Shown: positions 45,885 through 58,375 of the stretch, piece by piece
Position numbering within the stretch: the stretch's first letter is position 1
Layout of the letters: the number at the start of each line of letters is the position of its first letter
NCBI GenBank assembly: GCA_964023205.1
Contig: OZ026837.1
Coordinates: 16,577,676 to 16,641,675, forward strand
Direction: 5' to 3'
DNA: 64,000 bases
From: Lutraria lutraria
Taxonomy: Eukaryota; Mollusca; Bivalvia; Venerida; Mactridae
Notes under the pieces: generated by a model
What the model saw: only the letters and a program-made list of their open reading frames with translations
Told to the model about the DNA's origin: nothing
Database searches by the model: none
Program-made: the position numbers and the translations under genes

Positions 45885-46110
45885 AAAACATAATTTACAT
45901 AACATTTATTTACAATAACAAAAAATATAATTTACATAACATTTATTTACAATAACAAAAACGTAATTTACATTGATTTACATTTACAATAACAAAATGA
46001 CATTTATTTACAATTGTAACAAATTTGTTTGCAATAACAAAAACATAACTTAACATAAGATTGATTTACAATGATAAAAATGTAATTAGCATAACATTCA
46101 TTCATAATTA
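45885..46110 (+). repeat. ~36 bp AT-rich minisatellite
   Basis: 'ataatttacataacatttat' + 'ttacaataacaaaaa' repeated about six times with drift. Confidence 0.75.
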
Positions 46111-46119
46111 CAAAAACAT

Positions 46120-48250
46120 AAATTGACTGCCAAATCATTAAAAATTCTAGTGGCCCAGGAAAAACCAGAGATCAAAACCGTATAGGGAAAAAATCACTGG
46201 AAACCTGTACCCCACGTCAAGTTTCAGATTGCAGAGCATATGGGGCCACACTCTTTACAAATGCAAAATTAAAAGTTCGACAGTATCATCATTAGCATTA
46301 TTATAAAAAGCTACATATAACAACCGAAATTGTTTTATATTTTAACATAAGAGTACTTCATGAAAATTGTCTAAAAAATCGTGTGCATATAAAAAAAAAA
46401 TGATTACAATACAATGGACAAAACAGACAAGAAGTTTGTCAAAAATATAAACAAAAAGCATAGAGCATTTAGAAATACAGGAAACAAATATTTGAAAATT
46501 CTAATTAAAAGACTAAAAAAATATAAAGCTAAGAAAGAACAAACTAAAGTTTTAAAGTTGATAAATATAGTAATAAACCAATTCGGGAAACAACTATTTG
46601 ACTTTTATTCGAGAACAGATTTAATGCAGTTATTCATAGTGGCATCAGTTCAAATATCCCACACCGCTTTCACTGATGAAGCCTACCCTATATATCATAA
46701 CACTGTGCAAACTTGACTTAAAATAATTCATTACACAGAAGTCAGAAATTTTGTTTTCAATCATTTTCTGCGTAATCAGACCAATTCACACTTATCATTT
46801 GGTAGGAAGAAAGTGCTATGCCAGTATGCTAACAGTTATTAAATAAATACAAGTATAATCCAAAATTAAAGTAGGCATGCAGACCTGATGCAGAACACCA
46901 CCCCAGTAAGAAAGCTACTGGTGCCCGGGTGGCTTCAACATCTAGCCGTGAACCTTTCATCGGGTATTTGCTGGACATAACACAATCATCCTAAATGCAC
47001 CAGTGTTCAGACAAAAATAAAAGTAAAAAAAGAGATGCTCTAAGAATCGCTATACATCAGCATCCACAAGCTAGCAAGATGAGAACTTAGTTTATTTTGG
47101 CTGACTGGGAAATTACTTTCCTAGTTTGCAAATAAGTCATACCAAGATAAAATATTTTGAAAATTTTAAAATTAAAATTTAAGTATGACAAAAAAACAAC
47201 TTACAAATCGAGTAGGGACATGTAGCCTGGCAAATCGGTTTCCACCATTTATAGGGAAAAACTGTCAATGCTAACTGACAGGATGGTGTTGGGAGTCCTT
47301 ACTCCTGGCAGTACACACTGTGTATTCCAACATCATGCACACATTGTGAATTGTGAATGCAACAAAGTGCCACAATGCACACAGTGCCGCACAGCAAAAA
47401 CACACATTGTTGGATGCAAGAAAAAAATGGTGACATCAGGCGTATACAATTAGTGATCGATTCCCAGTGGCGGCAAGTCATATCCTCGCAAGACAAATAT
47501 GTTGATTTTCCTCCAAGATACAGGAATATTTTTGAAAAGAAACATATATTAAATTCTAGAAGGCCAAGACATCCACATACATATATGGATGAGAAAATGA
47601 GATAGAAAAATTCTGATCTTTCTAGTGTGCTGAATATCAAGGGCATCCACATTTCACCATTATCCCATTGTATCCACATCAGTTGACCTGGCAAAAGAGA
47701 AAACAGAACGGCAGTTAGAAAGTGATCAAAAGGGGATTAGTAACGTGACACACCCAGTTCGATTCCCAGAAATGGCAGGTAATTCCTGTTCATAAAATTC
47801 AAAAATAAATATTGATTTTACTCAACATGTCTTACAAGTCATCTTACGTGAGAAGTGTCATGTAGTACTGGTTAGAATACAGTCCAGGAAAACTGGTTAG
47901 CTGAATCCTACTCTCCAATTCGATTTGTAGAGGCATCTTTGTCCAGATCCAGAGTATAAGTTTATGTGAAGTCAATATATTCAATCATGCATTATGTAAC
48001 ATGCTCAGCCTATCATCAAGTATGACACCATCTGAATTTTCCACACTTTCCGAATTACTGGTTCCATCTCTCAAACTTCATCCTTAGTGAAAGCGTCCAC
48101 AAACAACTAGTTTGACAAAGATTCCTTACTTTAATCCTGCTGATGACAACCGCATATACTGTAACCCCTATATAACGATCATATCCAAACAATCCTACTG
48201 GGTCATGAGTCATTGGACTGGTACGAGGGCCTTTCAACTTGACTGGGACA
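46120..48250. other. No confident gene
   Basis: Contains a Lys-rich 100-codon frame (46414-46716, plus) and overlapping frames at 47357-47605 (plus) and 47299-47694 (minus). None shows a recognisable domain or a splice partner, and the frames overlap on opposite strands, so at most one could be real. Confidence 0.3.
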
Positions 48251-48550
48251 CAGGAAGGGTGGACTGGCGGAGGATGGGCGGACGGATCAAAATAAAGCGC
48301 TGATATAACGCCGATTTGAAATTGTCTTACGAATATATTATCCATGTGTATTAATCAAGTTATAATTGACATTACTAGTTGTTTGAGTTACAGCACTTTT
48401 CCGCGTATCTATTGAACACCCCTCGTAACTGATTAAATGCCCTTACATTGAAACCACATGTATTTGTTTAATTATCATTTTTTGCACGAAATATTTTGTT
48501 ATAATAAATAATTTCATTTGTATGCTGCTATATCATCGTTTGTACTTCAG

Positions 48551-48687
48551 GTCAAATTGGTGATTGGAAGAACTGGTTTACTTCTGCGGACAGTGAAAAG
48601 TTTGATAGTAACTGGGAGGCTGAAATGAAAGATTCAAAACTATTCAAATTCATATACACTGACCCCAGGATAAATAAGGGAAATTGA
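48551..48687 (+). pseudogene. Orphan last exon of a sulfotransferase
   Basis: Acceptor CTTCAG ends at 48550. The 137 nt exon encodes GQIGDWKNWFTSADSEKFDS... and ends in the ancestral tail IYTDPRINKGN and TGA, almost identical to SULT-A exon 6 (17812-17948). No exons 1-5 are found between 42.8 and 48.5 kb. It arrived as part of duplication X, whose edge cut the gene in intron 5. It could serve as an alternative last exon for SULT-B by readthrough splicing, but there is no direct evidence for that. Confidence 0.8.
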
Positions 48688-49855
48688 TGATTCTTTGTAC
48701 ATCGTTGTCTACAAATCGATCGATTTGTTTGTACAACTGTATAATGTTATTTTCAAATCAAGTGTAAATACTCGTAAAAACCTTTTTTATTTGACATAAA
48801 GTTCTGACATATTTTTCAATGTTTTATATTAGACATTGTACACATTAGATGTACAGTTAAACGCACCCGAATGAGAGCCACGCTGTGTATAAAGGCATCA
48901 AAAAAGTCGTTGATTATTTTGATGAAATAGAACTCCTTAAAATGCCACCTGACAATAAAGGTCACATTTTTGTCTTTCCCGAGGGTGGCCTTTGGTTACA
49001 GGTTTGACTTACATGACTGTACAGTGTAACCTCTCCAAAGCAATACCCTTAGGGAGTAACATTACATTTGTTGAGAGCTTGATGCGCTAGTGAGTTTAAA
49101 TAAATAGTTAAAGTCCCATAATCATATCGGTCGTAATAGTTTCTGTTTGTTCTATAACAGAGGAATCCGGTGTATTTTCCTCCCGTATGTACTTTATAGC
49201 AAGAAAAATGTTTCCAAAACCGCTATCGTATTTTTCGGCGCAGCTGTATTAAAATTGATTTGGACCTACATTTGTAACCAATGAAATTGTTAAACTTGTA
49301 CAAAAATCTTCAGCTGAAGTAGGAGTTTTCTCATTGGTTAAAGACTATTTTGTTACAACGTTTTAGGGCAGAAACCATTATCATTTGTTTTACTGCCTCA
49401 GAAAATAATGCATTAATAAAAGCCATCAATTCAATCACACATTAAATATCAAAACGTTTAAACTATGAAAAATTACACTACCATATACAGTAAATAGTAG
49501 TAAGACAAATATATTAATATGTATATTATATGTCATCTAATTCAATGAAAAATGGTATGTATACTTTTAGCATCAAATTCAAAATGTTTCGTCTATAGAA
49601 CGCTGGAGAAGGTTATAATTATACAGTTCATTTTTAGGTCAGCAATGTTATTGTATACACGGACGATCCCATTTGTAAAGTGTAAACCATTTTATCTTAT
49701 TCCAGTTATTTGAATAGTCTGTGTTAGTTTTCTAACTTTATACACGCCGATTATTTTTTTAAAAAGATATTTCTTGTTTTCAGTATCATTGAAAACATTA
49801 TTATTTACAGAACAGCCGTGTTTTCCCGCAGTCATATTATGCACACGGCACGAAG

Positions 49856-49992
49856 TGACGTCAGGCGCTCTTTATAAAAGCAAAATTCACAGCAAAATGA
49901 GTAATTTTAGAAGAAAGGGGGCTCTTTTCGTCGGTAATAATTATCTTGGGATGATATCAGCAAATGTTTGTTTTTTGAATATATTTTCATAG
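49856..49992 (+). promoter_or_regulatory. Intact CRE + TATA core promoter with 31-codon frame
   Basis: A full CRE TGACGTCA (49856-49863) is followed 10 bases later by TATAAAAG (49873-49880). A frame MSNFRRKGALFVGNNYLGMI... runs 49897-49992 (31 aa). The ATG is only 17 bases after the TATA box, so transcription would normally start at or beyond it, and the frame may not be used. A donor-like GTAATA follows 'ttttcgtcg'. The copies at 19040 and 42270 have lost the CRE and TATA consensus. Confidence 0.5.
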
Positions 49993-51439
49993 CGTACGTG
50001 TATATAGATGTGTATTATTAAGTTCATACAATTATTTTACCTATGCCATGGAGAGGGTCTTCAAACGTGCATTCATAAAATATTATATAATGTTCATTCA
50101 GGACCTTTACATATTCAAGAGACTATCAGCGATGTTCCGCGGGTTTAGTGAAACCTTTTAACTTTTCTGTTTTCATTTCATTCATAACTTACTTCCAATA
50201 CCTTTTCATGATGTATCTATACATATTCTGGAAATAAAATGTTAATGCATTAATACCATTTTGTTATTTATATTCATAGTATATACTATATATATATGTG
50301 ACATACTCTTCAATTCACTCTTGCATGATCAAATCACAAAGTTAATTTTGAAGCAAAATACATAAAATTCGTAATCCATCTTTTGCTGACTTGTTGATTC
50401 TAAAATGCGTGCGCATTTCGGGAACCTCGCTTTTGTTGTATAGTATGCCAAATATCTAACCGTTTTGACAGCTTTTAGTAGGAAAGCCGGGACTTACGAT
50501 TATATGCAAACAGTCTATCCCGGGTATCGATTTGCGTTGTTTGATGAGTTTAATTGAAAAACAATATAACAAGAAAAACTATAACAAAACGTTATAGGTT
50601 GACGAATTACAAGAAACATATTGGTTTATGTTTTTTGTATGAAGTCGATTTTTTTCATAAAGGATATTGACTGTGTATTTTATTCAATCTTACATTAAGG
50701 AGAGTATAAAATATTTACATGATATGAATAATACACATTATAATGACAATCATGAATATTTGACAAATGAATGAATCCATGTATTTAAGTTCACAAGCAC
50801 ATGGTAATATCATACTTAAATATACATCAATCGAATAAAACATACCCTAAATCTACCAAATTCACCCAAATCAGCTATGGTATAAAACCATTGAACTTAC
50901 TTGAAATAACATTTCCGATATTACGCCACAACAACTTATCTAGGTCAACATCACAGAGCTATGCCCACTTGACTTACTTACCTAAACTGGTTTCCGTTCC
51001 ATGTTGCAGTACACGCAAGTCAACGGGAACCAGTTTATTACTTACCTTTCAATAATTATCAAAATAGCAGACGAACGCATTCAGTCAAGTATGACAGAGC
51101 CAGTCCAACGACTGACTAATCAAAATGATCGACATCACCAATAGCCAATCAAGTGGCCAGTTTGACCCGAAGTAGTAAATATACTCTATAACGCGACACG
51201 AAGAAAATGTATATATAATCAATAATAATACAAGTAGATCATCTCTGGCAAGTGCACAAAATTAAACCTTTATATTCATCACTTTACATTCTTAATATCT
51301 ATATTATATTACATATCAACCAATCGTTACAACTTAAAATGTTTAACTTTGTAATTAGGTGACATATAACCCCGACGGGCCATTTTTTTATTTTTTTGTG
51401 TTAAATGTACATGAATAGTTATATCTGTATATACACATG

Positions 51440-51622
51440 TCACTATAATAAAACATTACTTACTTACGTATACTCTATACTCGTAAACAACTAGAATCAA
51501 CCCATAACCATGACTAAAATTCGCCTATAAAAGAATGCACATACAGTGTAATAACGCGATCTTCGGGTTACAACAAACACACCACGTGCGTAGTGTGTAT
51601 CGAATCTCGGAGAGGCTTGGAA
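51440..51622 (+). promoter_or_regulatory. P module copy, intact TATA
   Basis: CTATAAAAG (51525-51533), 'aacgcgatcttcgggttaca', 'gtgtgtatcgaatctcggag', exon end GGCTTGGAA, donor GTAAGT at 51623. The downstream duplicate breaks at about 51850, before any MSKCI exon, where another sequence and then a further P module follow. Confidence 0.5.
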
Positions 51623-51854
51623 GTAAGTTTATTTATTAATAATCTTTCTTAAATATTCTATTGCCAAAGCAAGCTGACACGTGTGAATATTAATTAACGC
51701 TAAACTCATTAATAAGAAATTGCAAACGGCATTCATTTCAATTACAATTAACTCAAAAATTACTTTTTTGTTAGATATTCAATTTTTTCTAGACGAATTT
51801 TAGTCATAGGTATATATGAGTTTATTCTAGTTGTTTGCAAGTAGTTGGTAAATC

Positions 51855-53045
51855 AAGTCCTTTGTAATCATTGACTTATATTTGTCGCTGGACTCCATAA
51901 CAGCTTGGTTAAAAGAATGCCACATAAAGGAAATAGTACGCAACTAAATGGTATGTTTATGTAGAAGTATCTGGAATCTTTCCCCAATTAAGTGTGTCAG
52001 ATCTAAATACATTTCAAATCATTCTATTGTAACTACATGGAAAGAGTCATGTATATAAATAAGTGCTTGTCGGTAGATACATGAGATTTTCAAATGCGTA
52101 GAATTAAAACCGCGTTTTCACTGTCCAATAAAATATCTTGCCGTAAAAGTAGTTCTACTTTCGGTTTTCGTTCGATAGTTCAGAAAAATCTCCACGGACG
52201 TATTCATGCATTTGCAACAATCTACCATCGATGTGTGTGTTTTGTGCCTTTCTAACATTCCTTAATATTACAAAGCGAATTCTCATTTAATCGTATTCCG
52301 TGATATTCACACCAACTAGTGTTATTTTGATGACGGAATCGCTATTTATAGACTCACTCCCCGCAGTGGCTAGTAGCAAAGCGTAACCGATGTGGGGAGT
52401 TTGATTTATCGAAGGTTGAATGTTAAAACTGCGGCTTAAGAATAATAATTCGAGTCGCTAAATACGAACGTAAATTACTGGATACGTGCTTTTAAAATTT
52501 ACTGTTTAAGAGTTCCCTTTACGCCAGCTTATTTAGAATTACATAATCACGTCTGAATTTCATGCAACATCGGGTTAACTATAGGTCATATAGGTCTTAC
52601 TCTACTGTGTCAGGACCTTTTTGATTTGAGTGACCCTGAATGTGTTCAATGCGGCGATGTTCTGTTGTGTTAAAACCAGAAGAATCAATGTTTGTATTTA
52701 CTGTTACTGAAGTGTTTTTTACTAGTTTTGTACAATAAAGAGTTTTTAATGCAATTAAATTGTCCTCAATTAATGTGCAAATCATTAAACTTTCCAATAT
52801 CAGGCTTTTTTCATTTTAAAACTTTAGCAAAGGTACTATAGTAAAGCCCTATCTTATGTCATTTACCTATATGCATATGACCTGCATTACAATATGATTG
52901 AAAAATCGGTCCGTAATTTTAGATGTTAAAATATTTGTATGGGCTCGAACGATGTGGGTACACATTTCTCTCTTTTGTCTCGTATGGTAAAAATCAAGTC
53001 CGACAGTACTTTCAGTACTTTGATTTATATTTTTTGTGTTAAATG
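51855..53045. other. Insert between two P modules
   Basis: Sequence found only here in the window. It includes an inverted relative (about 52325-52365, CTATTTATAG) of the TATA region at 21.8 kb. Short frames (52597-52797 minus) show no known family. Confidence 0.35.
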
Positions 53046-53139
53046 TACATGAATTGTTAAATCTGTATATACACATGTCACTATAATAAAACATTACCTA
53101 CTTACGTATACTCTATACTCGTAAACAACTGGAATAAAC

Positions 53140-53257
53140 CCATAACCATGACTAAATTCGGCTATAAAAATGCATATACAGTGTAATAACGCGATATTCG
53201 GGTTACAACAAACATACCACGTGCGTAGTGTGTATCGAATCTCGGAGAGGCTTGGAG
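53140..53257 (+). promoter_or_regulatory. P module copy, intact TATA, drives MSKCI copy at 54438
   Basis: GCTATAAAAATGC at 53161, 'aacgcgatattcgggttaca', 'gtgtgtatcgaatctcggag', exon end GCTTGGAG, donor GTAAGT at 53258. Its acceptor partner would be CAG ending 54418 (intron of about 1.16 kb). Confidence 0.55.
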
Positions 53258-54307
53258 GTAAGTTTATTATTAATAGTCTTAAACATGATATTGCCAAAGC
53301 AAGCTGACACGTGTGAATATTAATTAACACTAAACTCCTTAATAAGAAATTGCAAACGGCATTCATTTCAATTACAATTAACTCAAAAATTGCTTTTTTG
53401 TTAGAACTACAATTTTTTCTGGACGAATTTTAGTCATAGTTGTTTGCAAGTAGTTGGTAATAGAGCATGTTACTAGTTTGGGTCAGACTGGCCAGTTGAT
53501 TGGCTAATGGTGAACTCGGTCATTCCGATTGGACAGTCATTGGATTGCCTATTCGTTGCGTAACCTTACATGTTTGACTGAATGTGTACGTCTGCTCTTT
53601 TGTTACCGTCAATTCAGAATGTTAAGATAGTTATGTAGGCTACACTCATGAGTCCATTGCTCTGTGATTTTGACCTAGATAATATGTTGTGAATAATATT
53701 AGAAGTAAGTCAATGTGTTTTTATCATAGCAGAATATTGTGAATTTGATAGTATTTAGGGTATATCTTATTCGATTGATTACGAAAAGAAATAGTTTTAC
53801 CACCTTAATGAAAAAGAAACAATTCCATACCGTGAAAAACAACAACTAAACCAATGCTTCTGGTAATTCGTCTACCTATAACGTGTTGTTACCTGTAGGT
53901 TTTCTTGTCATGACTTTAACTCTGGAATGACTGTCAATGCTTGACAAAAAATACATGAAGTTAAGATTGTTAAATTACATGTAATCTGATTAATTGCCAA
54001 GTGCATTGAAATTTATAATTTTTAATTATGTACATATGCATAGATATAAATTTACCTTGCCTTACAATTTATGTTTTGTTATAAATATTTTGTTTACATT
54101 GTATGCCTTGTAGTACTGCTTTTAGAATTATTCAAATTACATAACTTTTAACTGAATACCACATTATAAATACGTTTAATTTGTACCTTATGAATAAAAA
54201 GAACTCTTTAACTATTATTTCAAGAAGTATTTTTACATTCATATTTAGCGACTCGAATTATTATCAGCTAATAATTATAGCTCGAAAGTTTAGATTGGTG
54301 CATTAAA

Positions 54308-54402
54308 AAGGCGTCCGTGAAATATTGAACGGCGAATCAGATATTCGAACTCACGACCTTTCGTTTAGAAGTCAGCGCGTTACCACTAGACCAACGATCT
54401 CA
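54308..54402 (-). repeat. tRNA-derived SINE, reverse
   Basis: Copy of 25308-25396. Minus-strand GGTCTAGTGGTAACGCGCTG and GTGAGTTCGAATATC. Confidence 0.65.
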
Positions 54403-54437
54403 CCTTGTTGTTTTACAGGTTTCATTTTCTTTAAAAT

Positions 54438-54485
54438 ATGTCTAAATGTATTCTACGCTCTTGTTCCGACTGCTTAATTGTATGA
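54438..54485 (+). pseudogene. MSKCI mini-exon, stopped at codon 16
   Basis: MSKCILRSCSDCLIV then TGA, as at 25433. Unlike that copy, it still has an intact TATA/P module and donor upstream, so a transcript is likely even though the peptide is cut to 15 residues. No AATAAA at the conserved place. Confidence 0.5.
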
Positions 54486-55179
54486 CACACTACTATCCTA
54501 ATTTGTTTAACTCGACCTGCCAATATCGTTACGTGTGTAAAATTTACAATACATGTTGAATAAGAAAAATGAGACTTTAAAAAACATGTAAACTTAAATT
54601 TCAGATATTTAGATAAATGTCAGCAGACCATAACTTAACAATTATAAAAAATGTCGTTACAATTTAGGTTTCGGAGTTGAATACAGTGAAACTTCTAAAA
54701 AGGCACATACTTGAGCAGTAACAAAAATAGTTTTTTTTAGCGGTTGCTGTTCTAGAGATGATAAATCTAAAGTTAACTCATGCTGTTGTTGAAGGGAGGT
54801 TGTTTCTCAAAAGAGGGCCACTCTGGAGAGCTTGTGCTGTATATATAAATGTATAAAAAAATTATTAGTTTAACTCGAATCTGGTATACAAAAATATAGA
54901 ATTGGAAAAGAAAACAATGAGGTCTTTATTGACAGGTGTCCGTTTTACACTGGCAAAGACGGTTTATATTAATTATGTAAGCCTTGTGGTACTGCTGTTA
55001 AAATTATTCAAATTACATAAATTTTAACTGAAGGCCATATTGTAAATACGTTTTGTACCTTTTGTTTGAAAAAAATGTTTTATTCATATATGATGCTTGA
55101 TATGCTACCTTCAAGAAATAAAGATTTCATTATTGTTATTAAAGAAATGCGATAGAATTGTCTTGTTTAAACGTTCTAG

Positions 55180-55266
55180 TGATCGCGGTCGTGGTTCCGT
55201 GGCTAGTGCACCTGATTTGTAACCCGGTGACCTTGTTTCTATTTCCGGTCTAGTCAGTTCATACCC
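55180..55266 (+). repeat. tRNA-derived SINE head
   Basis: Copy of 26172-26262 (GGTCGTGGTTCCGTGGCTAG; ATTTGTAACCCGGTG). Confidence 0.5.
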
Positions 55267-57377
55267 TGCCATAAATAATAAGAATATGGCCCAGAAAACT
55301 GACTGGTTCAGTGAGTCGGCCGCCATTTATAACTGAACAATTGTTGACAAACGGGGTTACCCCCCCCCCCCACACACACACAAAATACAATTAAACGTCC
55401 CAACTGTTCCATAATATACAACTTTAGTTAAATTATTCTGCATACATGTATACTGTAATATTAAGACGTTTAGAAGTTTTACAGGTTTAGTTTAAACAGC
55501 GATATCGGTTTAAATGATAGGCGCTCGGGTTACGTACGTTTGACTTCGTTTGATATCTGTAATAAGGCGCCCGTGGTTTGATAATATACTAGTATGCACA
55601 TTATTAATGAAGTTGGCAGTATTATGCATTTGTATTTTTACACGCCCGTTTATAAAGCGGGTCCTATTATGGTAACATACGCGTTGGGCTGGCGGGCGGC
55701 GTCCACAACGGTGTTCGCTCTCTAATTTCAAACAGTTGTATTCGTATCCTCACCAAACTTGATGGAAATGTGATCTCAGTCAAGTTCGATAACCAGCCCA
55801 ATTGGCCCAGGCACGTCTGAGTTATGTCCCTTGACGGGCGTATTTTGTGGCCTGGCAGTCTTGTTAAAATGTACATTTAAGCAGTAAACATGAATGATCT
55901 AAAAGTAAGGAAGATAATGTCTCTACAGAGATTGGTTTACAGATAAAATACAACTTTAAATGTAGCTTAATTTCCTTCAAATAATGTCAGGGCGGACACC
56001 AGACAGAAGAAAACAGACAGGTTGGCGTCCGTACAAGACTGATTTTGTAAGGTTTTGATCGTGTGTTAATGTGAACCACAGCACACTTCTTACTTCCAGA
56101 ACCTTTAACACCATAATGACTGAATGAACCGAATTATCACAGACTTATCATATCCCTATTGCATCGAAAATACATGTCGTATGTTTGCATGAAGAACACA
56201 TCTATCCTCATTAAAGATTTATTGAAATTTATCTTGTATCAGGTTATAGGAAATCTCTGTACTTTTTTTGTCATCCTTGGTGTGAAAAGTTGATAATCAT
56301 GGTCTACCACTATTTATATACATGTATTTTTTTGTATAATATTTTTTTGGCAATCTAATGTCTGTGATATATATTATATACAACGTATACAATGTTTTAC
56401 ACGCTTTTTATACCGAAATTAATAATTTTAATTTGTTTTTAAATCAAGCAAAAATGGCTGATGCAATCAAAATTTATATATCGTCGTAATGGTATCTCAT
56501 TTTATGGCACACCCTATAATATACAGTAGCCTTAACAAACACAACAGGAGTAATGTTTCTGGCTTCCTGGCGTGTCAAACGTTGCAACATTTGCTAAATT
56601 TCATTTGTATTCTACACTTTTATTTAAAGGCATTTTTACGGATATCTCTCATTGGTTGTATGGAATTGATATGGCGGCGACCACGTAGATCTACCAATGA
56701 GAGACATCGGTGCAACATGTGATCTATGACGCAATTCTGTACCCACAATTCAATTATCGCATATGAATGAAGTCGGCATTTATTGAATATAAATGAAATA
56801 CTATTGCATATCAATAAGGAAATATTGAATAAATGAAAGAAATGCTTCCACATGAAAAAATATCACATATAAATGAAAAATTATTGAACACAAATAAGAC
56901 AATATTGAAGATAAATGAAGAGGAATTATTCCATATGAATACATGTACGAAAATTTGGAAATGTAAATTCCATTTCTTTTCAAGAGTCATTCTTTTATCT
57001 TAAATAATAATAGTGCTTTATGGCTCAAGCAGATTTTATTCAGTGAAACGATGTTATAATACAATTCCATGCATTCAAATACGTTTTTACTAATTAGCTG
57101 GTTGATGCACAATATGTCAGAAGAAGTAGTGCCTGACCGCGAAGGAGATGGAATAACGATTGGATTTGATGTAGGCGGTATTATAATCCCATCAATAGGC
57201 GATAACGTGTCTGTTGAGGCAGCTAAGAGTATTTTCGATCGTCTTCCAGATTATAAATATCGTCAAGATGATATTATGCTCTGTACTTATCCGAAAACAG
57301 GTAAATTACTAGTTTGATTTATAAATCTGTTAAACGGACTAGTCGAATTCTATGGTCATTTCAGGGTCACCCTAGAA

Positions 57378-57591
57378 AAAGAGAGAGAGGGGGGAGAGAG
57401 GGGGAGAGAGGGAGAGAGAGGGAGAGAGAGAGAAAGAGAGGGGGGAGAGAGAGAGAGAGAGAGGGGGGAGAGAGGGAGAGAGAGAGAGAGAGAAAGAGAG
57501 GGGGCAGAGAGAGAGAAGGGGGAGAGAAAGAGAGAGAGAGAGAGGGAAAGAGGGAGAGAGGGAAAGAGGGAGAGAGGGAGAGGGAGAGAGA

Positions 57592-57625
<34 letters not shown>

Positions 57626-57642
57626 GAGAGGGGGGAGAGAGG

Positions 57643-57673
<31 letters not shown>

Positions 57674-57694
57674 AGGGAGAGAGGGGGGGGAGGA
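57378..57694 (+). repeat. (GA)n polypurine tract, shorter copy
   Basis: Duplicate of 28319-28706, about 70 bases shorter with rearranged GAGGG blocks. Confidence 0.9.
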
Positions 57695-57841
57695 GATCCT
57701 TTTCGAATATTATTTCCTGGCTCTTTATCGTTCCCAGTGTAAAGCAATGATACCCGCCTCCCTTTTTTCCTGCGAATTTCTAGATGCAGTACTTGGCTCG
57801 GTAGTTAGGATTGGGCCACTGAAAAAGCTTCTTTACTGAAT

Positions 57842-57918
57842 TCGAAAGGCGGTAACGGGATTCGAACCCACGACATTTCGTTTAGTCGTCCTGCACGTTA
57901 CCATTCGGGATGATCGGT
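57842..57918 (-). repeat. tRNA-derived SINE, reverse
   Basis: Duplicate of 28845-28925; minus-strand B box GTGGGTTCGAATCCC. Confidence 0.55.
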
Positions 57919-58375
57919 GACTGATCCCAGAAACGATTTAATTTAATCATGAGAACATCTTAATATAAAACCGATATATTTGGTCTCGAAATGTGGTTGG
58001 TTTGTCTGGTCAAGTTTTACGCCCCTTTTCAACAGCCAGAGTCATATGACGCAGACAGTCTACCTAACAACCGTTCCTGGAATGAACCAGCACTAGAATC
58101 CCATCCTCCGTTAGCAACTGCGTACCTTTTCACATTAAGAGGTCTAAAGGTGGACGTAATATCGAGGTTATGATGTATGAATTATTCAATTAAATGTTAA
58201 TTGAATTAAAGGGACTAATTGGATGTACGAGATATTGAGTATGATAAACAACAAATCAGCTGAACAAGTAAAGAGCAACAAAGTTGCAACTATGATGGAA
58301 GTCTTCACAGCAAGCAAACTTGATGAGAAGCCCTCACCAAGAGTTCTAAACAGTCATCTTGCCTTAAGGTAAGTT

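Larger units (their letters stand above)
48255..51235 (+). repeat. Segmental duplication X, copy 2
   Basis: Near-identical to 17515-20440. The left edge falls inside old SULT intron 5 and the right edge after 'aataatacaagt'. Confidence 0.85.
57114..58368 (+). pseudogene. Sulfotransferase SULT-C, exons 1-2 only
   Basis: Exon 1 is 57114-57300 (187 nt) and exon 2 is 58212-58368 (157 nt), with intact GT-AG intron sites and an open frame through TYPKTGTNW and the catalytic His in LNSHLAL. The duplication ends at about 58615, inside intron 2, and no exon 3-6 sequence follows to 64000. The product would lack the 3'-phosphate site and the GDWKN block. Upstream, the candidate acceptor CAG of SULT-B (28050-28052) is CTG here (57098-57100); the neighbouring TAG remains. 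It differs from SULT-B at a few codons (SEE for SKE at residues 2-4; VATMME for VPTMIE). A gene fragment, unless the real downstream exons lie elsewhere. Confidence 0.8.

Noticed and set aside
46414..46716. Lys-rich 100-codon frame
   Set aside because: Composition follows the local A-rich sequence. No domain, splice partner or promoter was seen. Kept only as a remark under the gap entry.
47299..47694. 131-codon minus frame overlapping an 82-codon plus frame
   Set aside because: The opposed frames cannot both be real and neither resembles a known protein.
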